DNA of 21,545 bases, from positions 1 through 21,545 of the IMG/VR virus record IMGVR_UViG_3300036466_000301; one strand, given 5' to 3'. A program made the position numbers and the translations under genes. The first letter of the stretch is position 1. Each line of letters starts with the position of its first letter. Below the pieces are notes generated by a model, which had not been told where the DNA came from, did no database searches, and saw only the letters and a program-made list of their open reading frames with translations. This DNA is from a virus. Positions 1 to 7,709 of the stretch are shown one piece after another.

Positions 1-147
1 CGCATGGAAAGGTAGCACCTGACTCACCCGTGAATAGGGGTTCTTGTCAAGTATATTACTGTTAAATCCCTCGTCATAGAAATGACGGGTTAACTCGTCC
101 ATTATTTCCGATTTAATGGTTGTTTTCACACCTTGATGAGGGGTCAT
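1..147 (-). CDS. Unknown phage protein, 5' part only (runs off left edge)
   Basis: This leftward gene begins at 147 and leaves the window at position 1, giving 49 residues that open MTPHQGVKTTIKSEIMDEL. AAGGAG lies 7 nt upstream of the ATG at 147, inside the end of the preceding gene. A second ATG at 150 would overlap that gene's stop as ATGA and add one Met. No motif is recognised in the visible part. It is the fourth gene of the operon that starts at about 1260. The downstream portion is outside the window, so size and function cannot be judged. Confidence 0.7.
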   Translation of the reverse strand, partial: MTPHQGVKTTIKSEIMDELTRHFYDEGFNSNILDKNPYSRVSQVLPFHA

Positions 148-458
148 CATTTAACTCCTTCTTGTTTACCAGCAGCCTCGCCGGCCAGTGCTGCATAAGC
201 GGCACCATCTACGAAATCGTCTAAACGGAACTTACCACCACGAGAACGTGACATTTTCAGTAATTCCATGAATTGCCAACCTTGCACTTCAGTCAGATTG
301 GTTCCGAACATTGCGTTGAACGCATTAACGGTAGCTTCCATCGACCGTTCACTCTCGGTATCACGTTCAGCAGCGCGGTCACCGATGCAGTGTGACGCTT
401 TGGATAGGATGCTGACAGCGTCCTCGGTCGGTATTTCAGGTGATGGCCCTAATTCCAT
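147..458 (-). CDS. DUF6378-like phage protein
   Basis: A 103-residue acidic-to-neutral protein. The stretch ASHCIGDRAAERDTESERSM, then FNAMFGTNLTEVQGWQF, LLKMSRSRGGKF and DGAAYAALAGE matches what I remember of the DUF6378 family, a phage protein of unknown role with conserved Arg/Asp/Glu positions. I chose ATG 458 because AGAGGTGA sits 7 nt upstream; a GTG at 464 would overlap the upstream stop and add two residues. It follows the HAD gene directly, and its own 3' end carries the ribosome site of the next gene. The family name is recalled and was not searched. No function is proposed. Confidence 0.75.
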   Translation of the reverse strand: MELGPSPEIPTEDAVSILSKASHCIGDRAAERDTESERSMEATVNAFNAMFGTNLTEVQGWQFMELLKMSRSRGGKFRLDDFVDGAAYAALAGEAAGKQEGVK

Positions 459-460
459 AA

Positions 461-883
461 TCACTCACCTCTCATTTTATCAGTAATGTGGATCGTCGGT
501 ATTCCCAGTGTTTCCACGTATGCGAGAATAACGGGGTCATCGTCAACCCACAGTTCAATCTCATCTCTGTTCTGGTCAATCCAATCACGCTTAAACTGGT
601 GAGGATGACGGTGGTCGTCGTATGACCGTTCAATGATCTCGTCAGCGAATAAACCATGGTCAGCCATCCATTGACGTGTACCGAACTGGCTATTGGTCAC
701 CACGTAAATCACCGAGATACAGAAGTGCTTATACAACTTAACTGCCGTCGGTATCGGTTTACCGTTAGCGTTAACCCACTGTTGCCACTCGACCCAGTTC
801 TCAGCACTGGTTTTATCATCAGGGACAGTGTGGTCGGAACCAGCATTGTTGCGGAGTGTACCGTCGAGGTCGAATACTATCAT
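461..883 (-). CDS. HAD-superfamily phosphatase/hydrolase
   Basis: A 140-residue compact HAD-fold protein. Motif I is FDLDGTL at residues 4-10, with Asp5 as nucleophile and Asp7 as acid/base. Motif II is VVTNS at 61-65. Lys99 in HQFKRDW can serve as motif III, and the acidic motif IV is WVDDDP at 112-117. No cap domain is evident, which suits small phage HAD proteins such as the 3'-phosphatase part of polynucleotide kinase, but there is no P-loop, so no kinase. The substrate is unknown; a nucleotide or DNA/RNA 3'-phosphate is a guess. The start overlaps the upstream stop as ATGA, and GAGGTG precedes it by 5 nt. Confidence 0.85.
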   Translation of the reverse strand: MIVFDLDGTLRNNAGSDHTVPDDKTSAENWVEWQQWVNANGKPIPTAVKLYKHFCISVIYVVTNSQFGTRQWMADHGLFADEIIERSYDDHRHPHQFKRDWIDQNRDEIELWVDDDPVILAYVETLGIPTIHITDKMRGE

Positions 884-1260
884 GCCGACACCTCGTCAGT
901 GGAATACACCAGTGTCGGTTCAAGGTCTTCCTCATGACGGTAATACCCTATGAAGCCGTTCTCACACCATGGTTTAATAAACTCGAAGAATTGCTGAATT
1001 TCACTCTCGTAATTCTTGATATTACCCTTACCAAGCAACGAATAATGATTACCGATTTCGTCGAAAGTAAGTGAACCGACGCTGGTTAACGTGTGGTAAT
1101 AACTACCGTTTTGAAACAAGCAACCCCAACGACTCGGCTTGTCTTGTAGTCGTGGTGAATCATAATCACCATTACAGATGGCTCGAACAGTATTGATTAC
1201 TTCATCAGGTGTATCATCTTTAAAATCGACATTCACGTAAATCTCGGTATACATTCCCAT
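880..1260 (-). CDS. Conserved phage protein of unknown function
   Basis: A 126-residue protein opening MGMYTEIYVNVDFKDDTPDE, rich in aromatic residues, with a WGCLFQNGSYY segment and a WCENGFIGYYRHEEDLEP segment. I recall similar proteins across enterobacterial phages but no function. ATG 1260 is preferred because GAGGG lies 8 nt upstream. ATG 1275 is possible, since AAGGTG lies 10 nt before it, and ATG 1254 would give MYTE. It is the first gene after the promoter at 1293-1321. Its C-terminus TDEVSA is encoded by the DNA that carries the GAGGTG ribosome site of the next gene. Confidence 0.8.
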   Translation of the reverse strand: MGMYTEIYVNVDFKDDTPDEVINTVRAICNGDYDSPRLQDKPSRWGCLFQNGSYYHTLTSVGSLTFDEIGNHYSLLGKGNIKNYESEIQQFFEFIKPWCENGFIGYYRHEEDLEPTLVYSTDEVSA

Positions 1261-1281
1261 CTCTAAAACCCTCATCAATTA

Positions 1282-1329
1282 AAAACACCTTTACTATAAT
1301 ACCGGTGGCATCGGTTGTAAAGGTGTTTT
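1282..1329. repeat. 13-bp inverted repeat enclosing the promoter
   Basis: Arms AAAACACCTTTAC (1282-1294) and GTAAAGGTGTTTT (1317-1329) are perfect complements around a 22-nt loop. One arm overlaps the -35 and the other overlaps the end of the -10 and the start region. T-rich DNA follows on both sides, so read-through RNA from either side could form a terminator-like hairpin. A pair of repressor half-sites is another reading. Bases 1316-1343 recur identically at 15853-15880. Confidence 0.7.
1293..1321 (-). promoter_or_regulatory. Leftward sigma70-type promoter
   Basis: On the minus strand there is TTTACA at 1321-1316, a 17-bp spacer, and TATAGT at 1298-1293. The flank upstream of the -35 is AT-rich, like an UP element. 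The predicted start lies about 7 nt past the -10, giving a short leader before the gene at 1260. The same -35/-10 pair recurs at 8655-8683 and, as TTTACA/TATACT, at 15830-15858. Confidence 0.75.
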
Positions 1330-1344
1330 ATAAAATTATTTTAA

Positions 1345-3822
1345 TCATGGATGACGTCGCTGAAACCCAACCACGTTATTAACAGCAAAATTAGCCTTAA
1401 CGGTAATACCTGTGAACCCCTGTTTATCACCTGGTTTATACCCTATCGCTAATGACGAATTACGTAAGCAACGATTGAAGTTACCCTTCATCATAGGGGT
1501 CTTAACCCCCTCGGTGTTGCACCATAGTCGGTAAGCACTATATAGGTCATCCAACATGGTAAAATCGTCACCACCGAGCACACAGGACGACTCAACGAAC
1601 TGTGACAACGGGAACATCTCACGCTTGATCTCGTTCTTCTCAACCAAACCAGCATTGGCCTCGGTGAACTGACCGTTGTTACTTCTCAGGCGGCGTAGTC
1701 CTTCAATCGCCCACTGACAGATACCGGCAGTCTCGGTTTTAAGTTTCTCCCCGAGGTGTGGGTCTTCACCGTTGCCATAGAATGACTTAGTGAATGGGAA
1801 CACCATCATACGCCTCACCAGTGCACCAGAGGCATCGTGGAAGGCTGGCATACCGTTAGCACTGAGCAAGACCTTGGTTTTCATCACCTCGTTACGTGAA
1901 CCTTTATACAGCTCGTGGAATGACACAGGGTCGCCGCCGACCACGGCCAGCATGGTACTAAGTACGTCATCACGGCTCGATGGATGAATATCACGCGCAT
2001 CGGGGATCATGGTTAGTGATTTACGTGCCATCTCGTTCAAGCTGGTATCCTTGTGTATCTTCCCCAGTGCCGGTGCTGCGACGTTATCGTGACCAACGAC
2101 GTTGCTTAACACAGTAGTTGTCGTACCCTTACCGCCACCAGACTTACCAGTGAACAGGGCGAAGCGTTGCAATGATACGTCCGTCGTCAGACAGTACCCC
2201 ATCCACTCTTGCAACTGGTCTTTCAGTAGTTGATCGTCACCCCATATCGAGTCGAGGAAACTGAACCACTGTGGACAACGTGCGCCCGGTTCGAAGTCAT
2301 AATCGAGTTCATTCAGTGCGAAGAACGCTGGTGTGTGTGGTAACAGCTTTGGTGTCTCGGCGTTAAGGTCCACAATGCCGTTCTGGAAGATGGCCAGGTT
2401 ACTCGTATCACTATTCTCACCGGTCAACCAGGTGCCATTCTCGACCTCATCGACGTTAACGTGGTCACAGACTACCTTGAAGATACCTGCAGTAAGCGCA
2501 TCTGCTGGTTTAAACACCGCAAACGACCGTTGTATCTGTGCCTTAATCACTTCATCATCAACGGTTTTCCATGACTTACCAGTGAAGGTGTAGAACTGCT
2601 TCTTATTGCGGATCAGGTTAACCCCATCATAATTGGCACCGACGAACACCACAGCAAAATCGTAATGGCTCGACTTAGGTGTAAGCTGGGCCACACGAAT
2701 ACTCGCGTCAGCGCGTGAGATACGGTAATCACCACGCAGTGCGTCAAGGTCGGTATTATCGGTGGTGACGGTCGGCCTACCTGTGACAATTACCTCACTG
2801 GCAGTCGGCGTAACCGGCTTGTTGAATAACTCTGCTTGACCTTCCCAACCGCACGACGGTTCTTGGCGGGGTATTGCCTGGAATCCCGCTTTGGCTGTTT
2901 TACAACCAGGTGCTGATTTAGGGTAGTGATAGGCACGATAGACAACACCGACAAAGTGGTTTTTCTCATGTGCTTCCCATGGTGGGAGGCAACGAGGGTT
3001 GTAGTGTTCCCATAAGAGTTCAGTAGCAAGCTTGAGAGGGATACCGTGGTCGTGTCCATAACAGGCAACACGGTAAAGCTCGTGAGTACCACTACCTAGT
3101 ACAGCAGGATGTGCCGCATTAGTAATGAACGAGATAAAGTTGTTGCGTTCAAAATCATTGTCCTCGTAACCGATACCTTCATCAATACCTTTACGAGCAT
3201 CGATCCAACGGTGCAACTCGGCATCTTTATCAGCAGGTAACAGGTGGCCAACACGGATGTCCTCGACCGAGTATCTTGGTTTCGATTTACTCAGGTCACT
3301 CACCACACTGTACGACACCGGTGTTGCCGGGTTCTTCAGGTGTAAGCTACCTGGCAAACGTGCCACACGACACGGGTCAATGACCTGACTATCGGAACCA
3401 TAGAACATCGATAGCTGTTTCTGGATCACAGTCCAATCGTTGTGGTCGATATCACCGGCATCGATTAACCAATAGGCATGACCATGAGTATCGTCACGCT
3501 TAGTGATGAAATGAGGTTCAACAGCCCACTGAGGCTCGGTCATCCCATCGAAATCAACGAAGAACACACGGAAATCGTTGATATTGTAGATTTCACGCCC
3601 TTGCAGGTCAGTACCGTTAATGCAGACATAAATACCACATTGCTGTGATTGCGCCCACTCAATGTATTCGAGTGAGTCCTGTAATGTGCTGTGCCAGACC
3701 TTGGCTAAATCTGGCCGCTGGGTTCCGTCCTTCGGGTCATAAAACGCTTGAAAGGTGACAACAGAGGTGTCGGAACCCGTCAACGCCGAGATGTACTGCA
3801 GCGCTTGATTGAGGTCGTGCAT
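1345..3822 (-). CDS. PrimPol-SF3 (D5/P4-like) DNA primase-helicase
   Basis: An 825-residue replication protein. The N-terminal archaeo-eukaryotic primase (PrimPol) domain shows FVDFDG at 88-93 for the metal-binding DxD, HGHAYW at 113-118 for the s-x-H motif, and DPCRVARLPGSLHLKN at 149-164, a typical signature. A linker and D5_N-type region lead to an SF3 helicase with Walker A GKSGGGKGT (559-567), Walker B MIPDARD (605-611), sensor VLLSANG (651-657) and arginine finger RRMMVF (670-675). It should synthesise primers and unwind the phage origin or fork. GAGG lies 6 nt before the ATG. It is the last gene of the leftward replication operon. No helicase or primase motif is missing. Confidence 0.93.
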   Translation of the reverse strand: MHDLNQALQYISALTGSDTSVVTFQAFYDPKDGTQRPDLAKVWHSTLQDSLEYIEWAQSQQCGIYVCINGTDLQGREIYNINDFRVFFVDFDGMTEPQWAVEPHFITKRDDTHGHAYWLIDAGDIDHNDWTVIQKQLSMFYGSDSQVIDPCRVARLPGSLHLKNPATPVSYSVVSDLSKSKPRYSVEDIRVGHLLPADKDAELHRWIDARKGIDEGIGYEDNDFERNNFISFITNAAHPAVLGSGTHELYRVACYGHDHGIPLKLATELLWEHYNPRCLPPWEAHEKNHFVGVVYRAYHYPKSAPGCKTAKAGFQAIPRQEPSCGWEGQAELFNKPVTPTASEVIVTGRPTVTTDNTDLDALRGDYRISRADASIRVAQLTPKSSHYDFAVVFVGANYDGVNLIRNKKQFYTFTGKSWKTVDDEVIKAQIQRSFAVFKPADALTAGIFKVVCDHVNVDEVENGTWLTGENSDTSNLAIFQNGIVDLNAETPKLLPHTPAFFALNELDYDFEPGARCPQWFSFLDSIWGDDQLLKDQLQEWMGYCLTTDVSLQRFALFTGKSGGGKGTTTTVLSNVVGHDNVAAPALGKIHKDTSLNEMARKSLTMIPDARDIHPSSRDDVLSTMLAVVGGDPVSFHELYKGSRNEVMKTKVLLSANGMPAFHDASGALVRRMMVFPFTKSFYGNGEDPHLGEKLKTETAGICQWAIEGLRRLRSNNGQFTEANAGLVEKNEIKREMFPLSQFVESSCVLGGDDFTMLDDLYSAYRLWCNTEGVKTPMMKGNFNRCLRNSSLAIGYKPGDKQGFTGITVKANFAVNNVVGFQRRHP

Positions 3823-3836
3823 CGTACACCTCGTTA

Positions 3837-4079
3837 TTATTCTTCAGCGAGTTTTCCGAGGATGTGTTCGGCTTTGAGCAGTGTTGCCGTTGATACCGCA
3901 TAATTAGGCTTACTGGTGTAAGTGGCAATACTGGCGTAACCTAAACCACTTGCGGCACTGACTTTATCGATGCCATGTTTCTCAACCAATACCTTTAAAC
4001 GACGGCAACGTTCTTCAGGAGTAATGACACGCTCGGCATCATATCTCTCGGATTGTTTTTTTAATAGCTCAATGTTCAT
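3837..4079 (-). CDS. Small putative helix-turn-helix protein
   Basis: An 80-residue charged protein. After a Lys/Arg/Glu-rich start, the segment GIDKVSAASGLGYASIATYT (residues 36-55) reads like a helix-turn-helix: a Cro-like 'VSxASGLGYxSI' pair followed by a short C-terminal helix. It could be a small regulator or a DNA-binding accessory of the primase-helicase just downstream. Its ATG overlaps the MazG stop as TAATG, so translation is probably coupled; no strong independent ribosome site is seen. The HTH call is from pattern only and could be wrong. Confidence 0.65.
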   Translation of the reverse strand: MNIELLKKQSERYDAERVITPEERCRRLKVLVEKHGIDKVSAASGLGYASIATYTSKPNYAVSTATLLKAEHILGKLAEE

Positions 4080-4618
4080 TAGTACTTCTTCCCATTCTCA
4101 GCAGCACGAGCCGCACGTTGATGATCAACACGGTTTTTATTGTATGCCACTTTTTCGTTGATGATGGTTTCGAGGGGGATGCTGAACAGATCACAGTACC
4201 GGAAAGCAGCCGAGACAGCGTCTGACAATTCAAAAGCATAACTGTTGTCATTCTCATCTTCCCGTTCTTGTACTTGAATGTATGCTGATGAAACCAGGGC
4301 ATGAAGCAGGGCAATTAAACCAACGTCGTCTTTACCTGTTACTTCTGCATTACTCCACATTTCACTATCATAGCCAGTAAACCCGACACTACCGAGATAA
4401 TCAAGACAACGAATAACGAAATCAGCTATTTCAACCTGGAACATCGGATATTGTGGAAGATGGTCGTCCATCAGGTTTTTACGGTCACCTTCCATGGCTT
4501 CAGACAACTCTGAATGGAATAAACAAACCATGGTTGCGAAACTACGTGGCTTATCCCACCACCCCATTTCACGGTTTTGCTGGTGAATACGGTTCTGTAA
4601 CGCTACTAAATCAATCAC
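4079..4618 (-). CDS. MazG-like nucleotide pyrophosphohydrolase
   Basis: A 179-residue all-alpha NTP pyrophosphatase. The metal-binding ExxE is in HSELSEAMEGD (Glu37, Glu40) and the paired ExxD in VEIADFVIRCLDYLG (Glu63, Asp66). The C-terminus, with AYNKNRVDHQ and a Lys-rich end, matches phage MazG proteins as I remember them. The enzyme hydrolyses (d)NTPs to (d)NMP and pyrophosphate; in phages it may adjust nucleotide pools or alarmones. The start is GTG at 4618, overlapping the upstream stop as GTGA, with GAGAGG 8 nt before. A residue 95-135 insert separates the catalytic helices from the C-terminal part. Confidence 0.88.
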   Translation of the reverse strand: MIDLVALQNRIHQQNREMGWWDKPRSFATMVCLFHSELSEAMEGDRKNLMDDHLPQYPMFQVEIADFVIRCLDYLGSVGFTGYDSEMWSNAEVTGKDDVGLIALLHALVSSAYIQVQEREDENDNSYAFELSDAVSAAFRYCDLFSIPLETIINEKVAYNKNRVDHQRAARAAENGKKY

Positions 4619-5052
4619 TTCATCATCCTCTCATTAAATTCGTTGTACATGGAATCGACATCATCGGCACAGGTGACAAAATCGGCAATACCGCCAGCAT
4701 TGATGACTTGCTCTCTAAAGATATTCTGCCCATGTTCCCTAGTATTGGGATTATATGAAAGTTTCTTTATAAAACCAAGTTTTTTAACTTCCGGTGCTGT
4801 GAATACAGCCACTTGCTTTCCGACCATTTCTGGTGTAACAGTGATAGTTGTCCAGCCAACCAGGTCAGAAGTACGGATGGAATCGTTACTTTTCTTACCT
4901 TCATTACCGAGGCCGAAGAACACCGGGCGACCGTCTTTCGTGTAGGCCACACCAGTATTATTCCTCATCAGTGTGGCGTTATACATTGCCGCCCGGAGTT
5001 TCACATCCTCAGTGGCTTTGTTCTCTTTAGTGGCCACTATACTCGTCCCCAT
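4615..5052 (-). CDS. VRR-NUC domain endonuclease
   Basis: A 145-residue PD-(D/E)XK nuclease of the phage VRR-NUC type, which cleaves branched or flapped DNA such as Holliday junctions. After RNNTGVAY come FFGLGNEG, SDLVGW with catalytic Asp63, and FTAPEVKK with Glu88 and Lys90. GQNIFREQVINAGGIADFV (108-126) is the usual helix after the catalytic core. The first 26 nt overlap the nucleotidyltransferase-like gene. ATG 5052 has no clear ribosome site; a GTG at 5037 is an alternative. It likely works with the ssDNA-binding protein and nuclease upstream in recombination or replication-fork processing. Confidence 0.88.
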   Translation of the reverse strand: MGTSIVATKENKATEDVKLRAAMYNATLMRNNTGVAYTKDGRPVFFGLGNEGKKSNDSIRTSDLVGWTTITVTPEMVGKQVAVFTAPEVKKLGFIKKLSYNPNTREHGQNIFREQVINAGGIADFVTCADDVDSMYNEFNERMMK

Positions 5053-5401
5053 CTAATGTTTCAGGATTGAAAAGGTCAACGGTGATACCTTTCCATCTTG
5101 CTTTAGTGACGAACCCGAAACATTGGAAATCACTCAAACCAACTTTGGACAATAAATCGAAAATGTCAGGCATTTCAAAATGGTCTATGTCCTGACGATG
5201 GCGGTAGATCATGATATCAATATCTTTCCGTTCACCTGTCTTATAAACCAACCCACCTGTCAACGCTGGGAAATAACCAGCTGGTTTCAGTACTGCATAC
5301 AATTCACAACAAAGGTCTAACCCGTCTTGTAGTACGGCTTTCTCCCCACCTTGGCATTCTTCTGGTGAAACGTCAGGTGATGGTACAGTTAATCCGAACA
5401 T
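5027..5401 (-). CDS. Nucleotidyltransferase-fold protein
   Basis: A 124-residue protein with the minimal polymerase-beta-like nucleotidyltransferase pattern. LTGGLVYKTGERKDIDIMI carries the Gly-Gly turn (49-50) and Asp60/Asp62, and ITVDLF supplies a third carboxylate, Asp109. I recall similar stand-alone proteins in other phages. The substrate is unknown; adding a nucleotide to RNA, protein or a small molecule is possible. GGAGG lies 9 nt before ATG 5401. The last 26 nt are shared with the next gene. Between this gene and the one upstream (5402-5470) there are 69 bases with no gene, only a loose GC-rich imperfect dyad. Confidence 0.75.
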   Translation of the reverse strand: MFGLTVPSPDVSPEECQGGEKAVLQDGLDLCCELYAVLKPAGYFPALTGGLVYKTGERKDIDIMIYRHRQDIDHFEMPDIFDLLSKVGLSDFQCFGFVTKARWKGITVDLFNPETLDGDEYSGH

Positions 5402-5470
5402 AATCTCAATCCTCCCGTGTTAGCGGAACCCCAGCCCCACCGATATCATCAGTGAGGCCGGTGTCATCGG

Positions 5471-6511
5471 TTATTGTGGGTTAGTGTAGTTTGGTTTCGC
5501 ATAACCAGCGGTGATGATTTGCTCATCAGTCCAATCCTGACCTTTCAACGCTTCATAGGTGTAAGGTGAATCAGCGTTCATGATAACGTTACCCGTTGTC
5601 GGTATAGCCGGGGCAGCAGGAGCAGCAGGAGCAGCAGGAGCAGCAGGAGGTGTCTGTGGGGCTACGGGTTCTTCAACCCATTTACCTTTGCCTTGTGCTA
5701 CTAACACATCTTCAGTCCACGCAGGGTCAGCCTGATACTGTTCCTTAGTGAATTGAGTATCAGTATGCACGTACTTTTTAACAACCTGTACTGGTGCCTG
5801 TGGCGCTGGCGGGGTCTGTGGCGCTGGCGGGGTCTGTGGCGCTGGCGGGGTCTGATGTTGGTTAAATTGCAGACCTGTACCGGCTTGGACATTGGTATTA
5901 GCGTGACCACGACCAGCGAATGCCTGTGTTGCCGACTGTGTAGGGCCACGACCGAATGATTCATCGTCATAAACCATCTGCACGTTTAACACTGTCAACG
6001 CAATAATACGAGATTGGTCTGATTTAGTGTAAGCAGACACCTCGACCTGTGCGTCACACCAACAACCACCGTAAATCGCGTCAGGTTGAATGTCACGAGT
6101 ACCAGTGGGGTCAACGCAACCAACAGGGTTAACGTTCTTCATTGACACGATTTCATAACCTGCAGTAATAGGGTCGCTGGTTCCAGGTAGAGGGTTACCA
6201 TTGGCGTCTTTCTGCATAATGGAATTACCATCAACAAACTCAGGTGGGTATTGAACACCAGTGTATTGCTTAACTGTAGCAGGGGTAACATCGGGTAAAT
6301 CGACGTTCCATTCCTCCTTAACCACTTCCCTAATTGCTTGTTTAAGTACGTCCGGTGTCGATGGGAATTGCAACCCTGCCTTAGCGATCACACCTTGTCC
6401 TGTTGTTGGGAACATGGCCTTAATCTGATACTTACCTGACTTCTCGTAAGGTGTTTTCAGGTTGGGTAGAGATGCACGGAATAAACCGGTAAAGATAGTA
6501 CGATTAGCCAT
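5471..6511 (-). CDS. DUF2815-family single-stranded DNA-binding protein
   Basis: A 346-residue protein. Residues 1-190 look like the phage ssDNA-binding core (DUF2815): a TGLFRASLPNL start, FPTTGQG, then YGGCWCDAQVEVSAY, and IALTVLNVQMVYDDESFG. The tail, residues 195-346, is unusual. A PQTPPA repeat linker (220-242) leads to a mini-domain at 253-279 (FTKEQYQ, AWTEDVLVAQG), then a Pro/Ala linker (282-304), then a related mini-domain at 317-340 (YTYEALKGQDWTDEQIITAG). It would coat ssDNA at the fork and recruit partners through the tail. AGGAG lies 7 nt before the ATG. It directly follows the DUF2800 nuclease, a pairing common in phages. Confidence 0.85.
   Translation of the reverse strand: MANRTIFTGLFRASLPNLKTPYEKSGKYQIKAMFPTTGQGVIAKAGLQFPSTPDVLKQAIREVVKEEWNVDLPDVTPATVKQYTGVQYPPEFVDGNSIMQKDANGNPLPGTSDPITAGYEIVSMKNVNPVGCVDPTGTRDIQPDAIYGGCWCDAQVEVSAYTKSDQSRIIALTVLNVQMVYDDESFGRGPTQSATQAFAGRGHANTNVQAGTGLQFNQHQTPPAPQTPPAPQTPPAPQAPVQVVKKYVHTDTQFTKEQYQADPAWTEDVLVAQGKGKWVEEPVAPQTPPAAPAAPAAPAAPAIPTTGNVIMNADSPYTYEALKGQDWTDEQIITAGYAKPNYTNPQ
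5801..5854. repeat. 18-bp tandem repeat, three copies, in the SSB linker
   Basis: The 18-bp unit TGGCGCTGGCGGGGTCTG occurs three times head to tail at 5801, 5819 and 5837 and encodes three PQTPPA hexapeptides on the minus strand. A second run of 9-bp GCAGCAGGA-type units at about 5610-5645 encodes the second Pro/Ala linker. Both preserve frame, so copy number can change tail length without breaking the gene. Confidence 0.9.
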
Positions 6512-6513
6512 TA

Positions 6514-7704
6514 TCAGGCTCCTTGTCTGTTACTGAACACACCGACCGCTGATTTAGCTGGTTCGGCACGGTTACTGAATACACCCTTAGCACTGTTATC
6601 ACTAACACGCACAGCAGGGCGGTTATCATTCATTTCCACCAGTGTTGTACTCGGTGGAGGGGTTAGATAATATTTATCCACTATCTGTTTCGGTAGCAGC
6701 TTCTTAGCCTTGGTTTTACCTATCAGAAGTGGGTCGTTATACAGATCTGTTTCATTGACACCACATGCTTTAGCTGCAGCAATGAAACCTGCTTTGTCCT
6801 CTACCTTCGCTCTCGGGTATGACTTAACCAGCTTATAATCCGTCATATTGTGACCATTTCTGGCCTCATCGAGCATACGGTCAGCTACCATGTCGAGGAA
6901 CTTCTTAGCACTGCCGATCTCCTTATAAACCACTTCCAGTTCACCGAGACTAATTTCAGTGAGTGGAACATCGGTATAAGCGATTTTAAGTGCTTGTTCC
7001 ATACGAGCACGACAATTAGCCTGAGCAGGACACCAGTGACACCATTCACCCGCACGTGGTTTCCGGTTAGGATCCTCGGCTAGTGCCACCGAGCGACGGT
7101 ATTTTTCACGCCACTGTGCTACTTCAGCCACAGTGTAAGTCGCGTTACGTACTGGGCCACTGATATGACCACCGTTTGGTTGAACGATCGTGACCGTGAC
7201 AGTGTCGACTTTATCCCATAGGTTATAGGTGTCGAGTGTTGCAATCGCATACCCGAGACCCTGGGAATTATCGTCAGCCTCGACTAGACCATAACCATTC
7301 TTATAGTCGATGACGTGGCATAACCGTTGACCAGGTACGATAAAGATACAGTCCGAAGTGCCGTAAACATCGGTACGACCGAGGCTGCTCATTACCACAC
7401 GTTGTTCGAGCAACGGTTTCACACCATAGCGACCACTCAGGTCATTAATGACGTTAACGTAGAGACTAACGTCATCAGCCATTTTCTCAGTGACCTCATG
7501 GTTCTCGACGGTTAAGCCGATCATGTCGTGAGGTATGACACCAAGAGCAATACAGGTTTCGCCTAATGCATGGGCAGCAGTTCCGAGTTCAGCGGCAGGA
7601 TTGGACTTGTTGGGATAACCAGCCGACATCCGAATTGATGCAGGGCAGGCGTCCTCCATCCAACGGTGACTACTACTGAAACTAAATACTGAATGCTCAC
7701 CCAT
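6514..7704 (-). CDS. DUF2800 Cas4/RecB-like PD-(D/E)XK exonuclease
   Basis: A 396-residue nuclease. GTAAHALGE (41-49) gives the His found in Cas4/RecB-type enzymes, LLEQRV contains Glu100, and SDCIFIV and HVIDYKNG (130-137) carry Asp118, Asp133 and Lys135. Cys20 with CHWCPAQANC (Cys222, 225, 231) can form the four-Cys iron-sulphur site. The C-terminal 130 residues are helical with a repeated GVFSNR element (374-379 and 388-393). It would resect or trim DNA ends beside the ssDNA-binding protein encoded next. AAGGG lies about 9 nt before ATG 7704 and is embedded in the end of the upstream gene. No single-strand annealing protein is seen nearby. Confidence 0.85.
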   Translation of the reverse strand: MGEHSVFSFSSSHRWMEDACPASIRMSAGYPNKSNPAAELGTAAHALGETCIALGVIPHDMIGLTVENHEVTEKMADDVSLYVNVINDLSGRYGVKPLLEQRVVMSSLGRTDVYGTSDCIFIVPGQRLCHVIDYKNGYGLVEADDNSQGLGYAIATLDTYNLWDKVDTVTVTIVQPNGGHISGPVRNATYTVAEVAQWREKYRRSVALAEDPNRKPRAGEWCHWCPAQANCRARMEQALKIAYTDVPLTEISLGELEVVYKEIGSAKKFLDMVADRMLDEARNGHNMTDYKLVKSYPRAKVEDKAGFIAAAKACGVNETDLYNDPLLIGKTKAKKLLPKQIVDKYYLTPPPSTTLVEMNDNRPAVRVSDNSAKGVFSNRAEPAKSAVGVFSNRQGA

Positions 7705-7709
7705 AGTGG

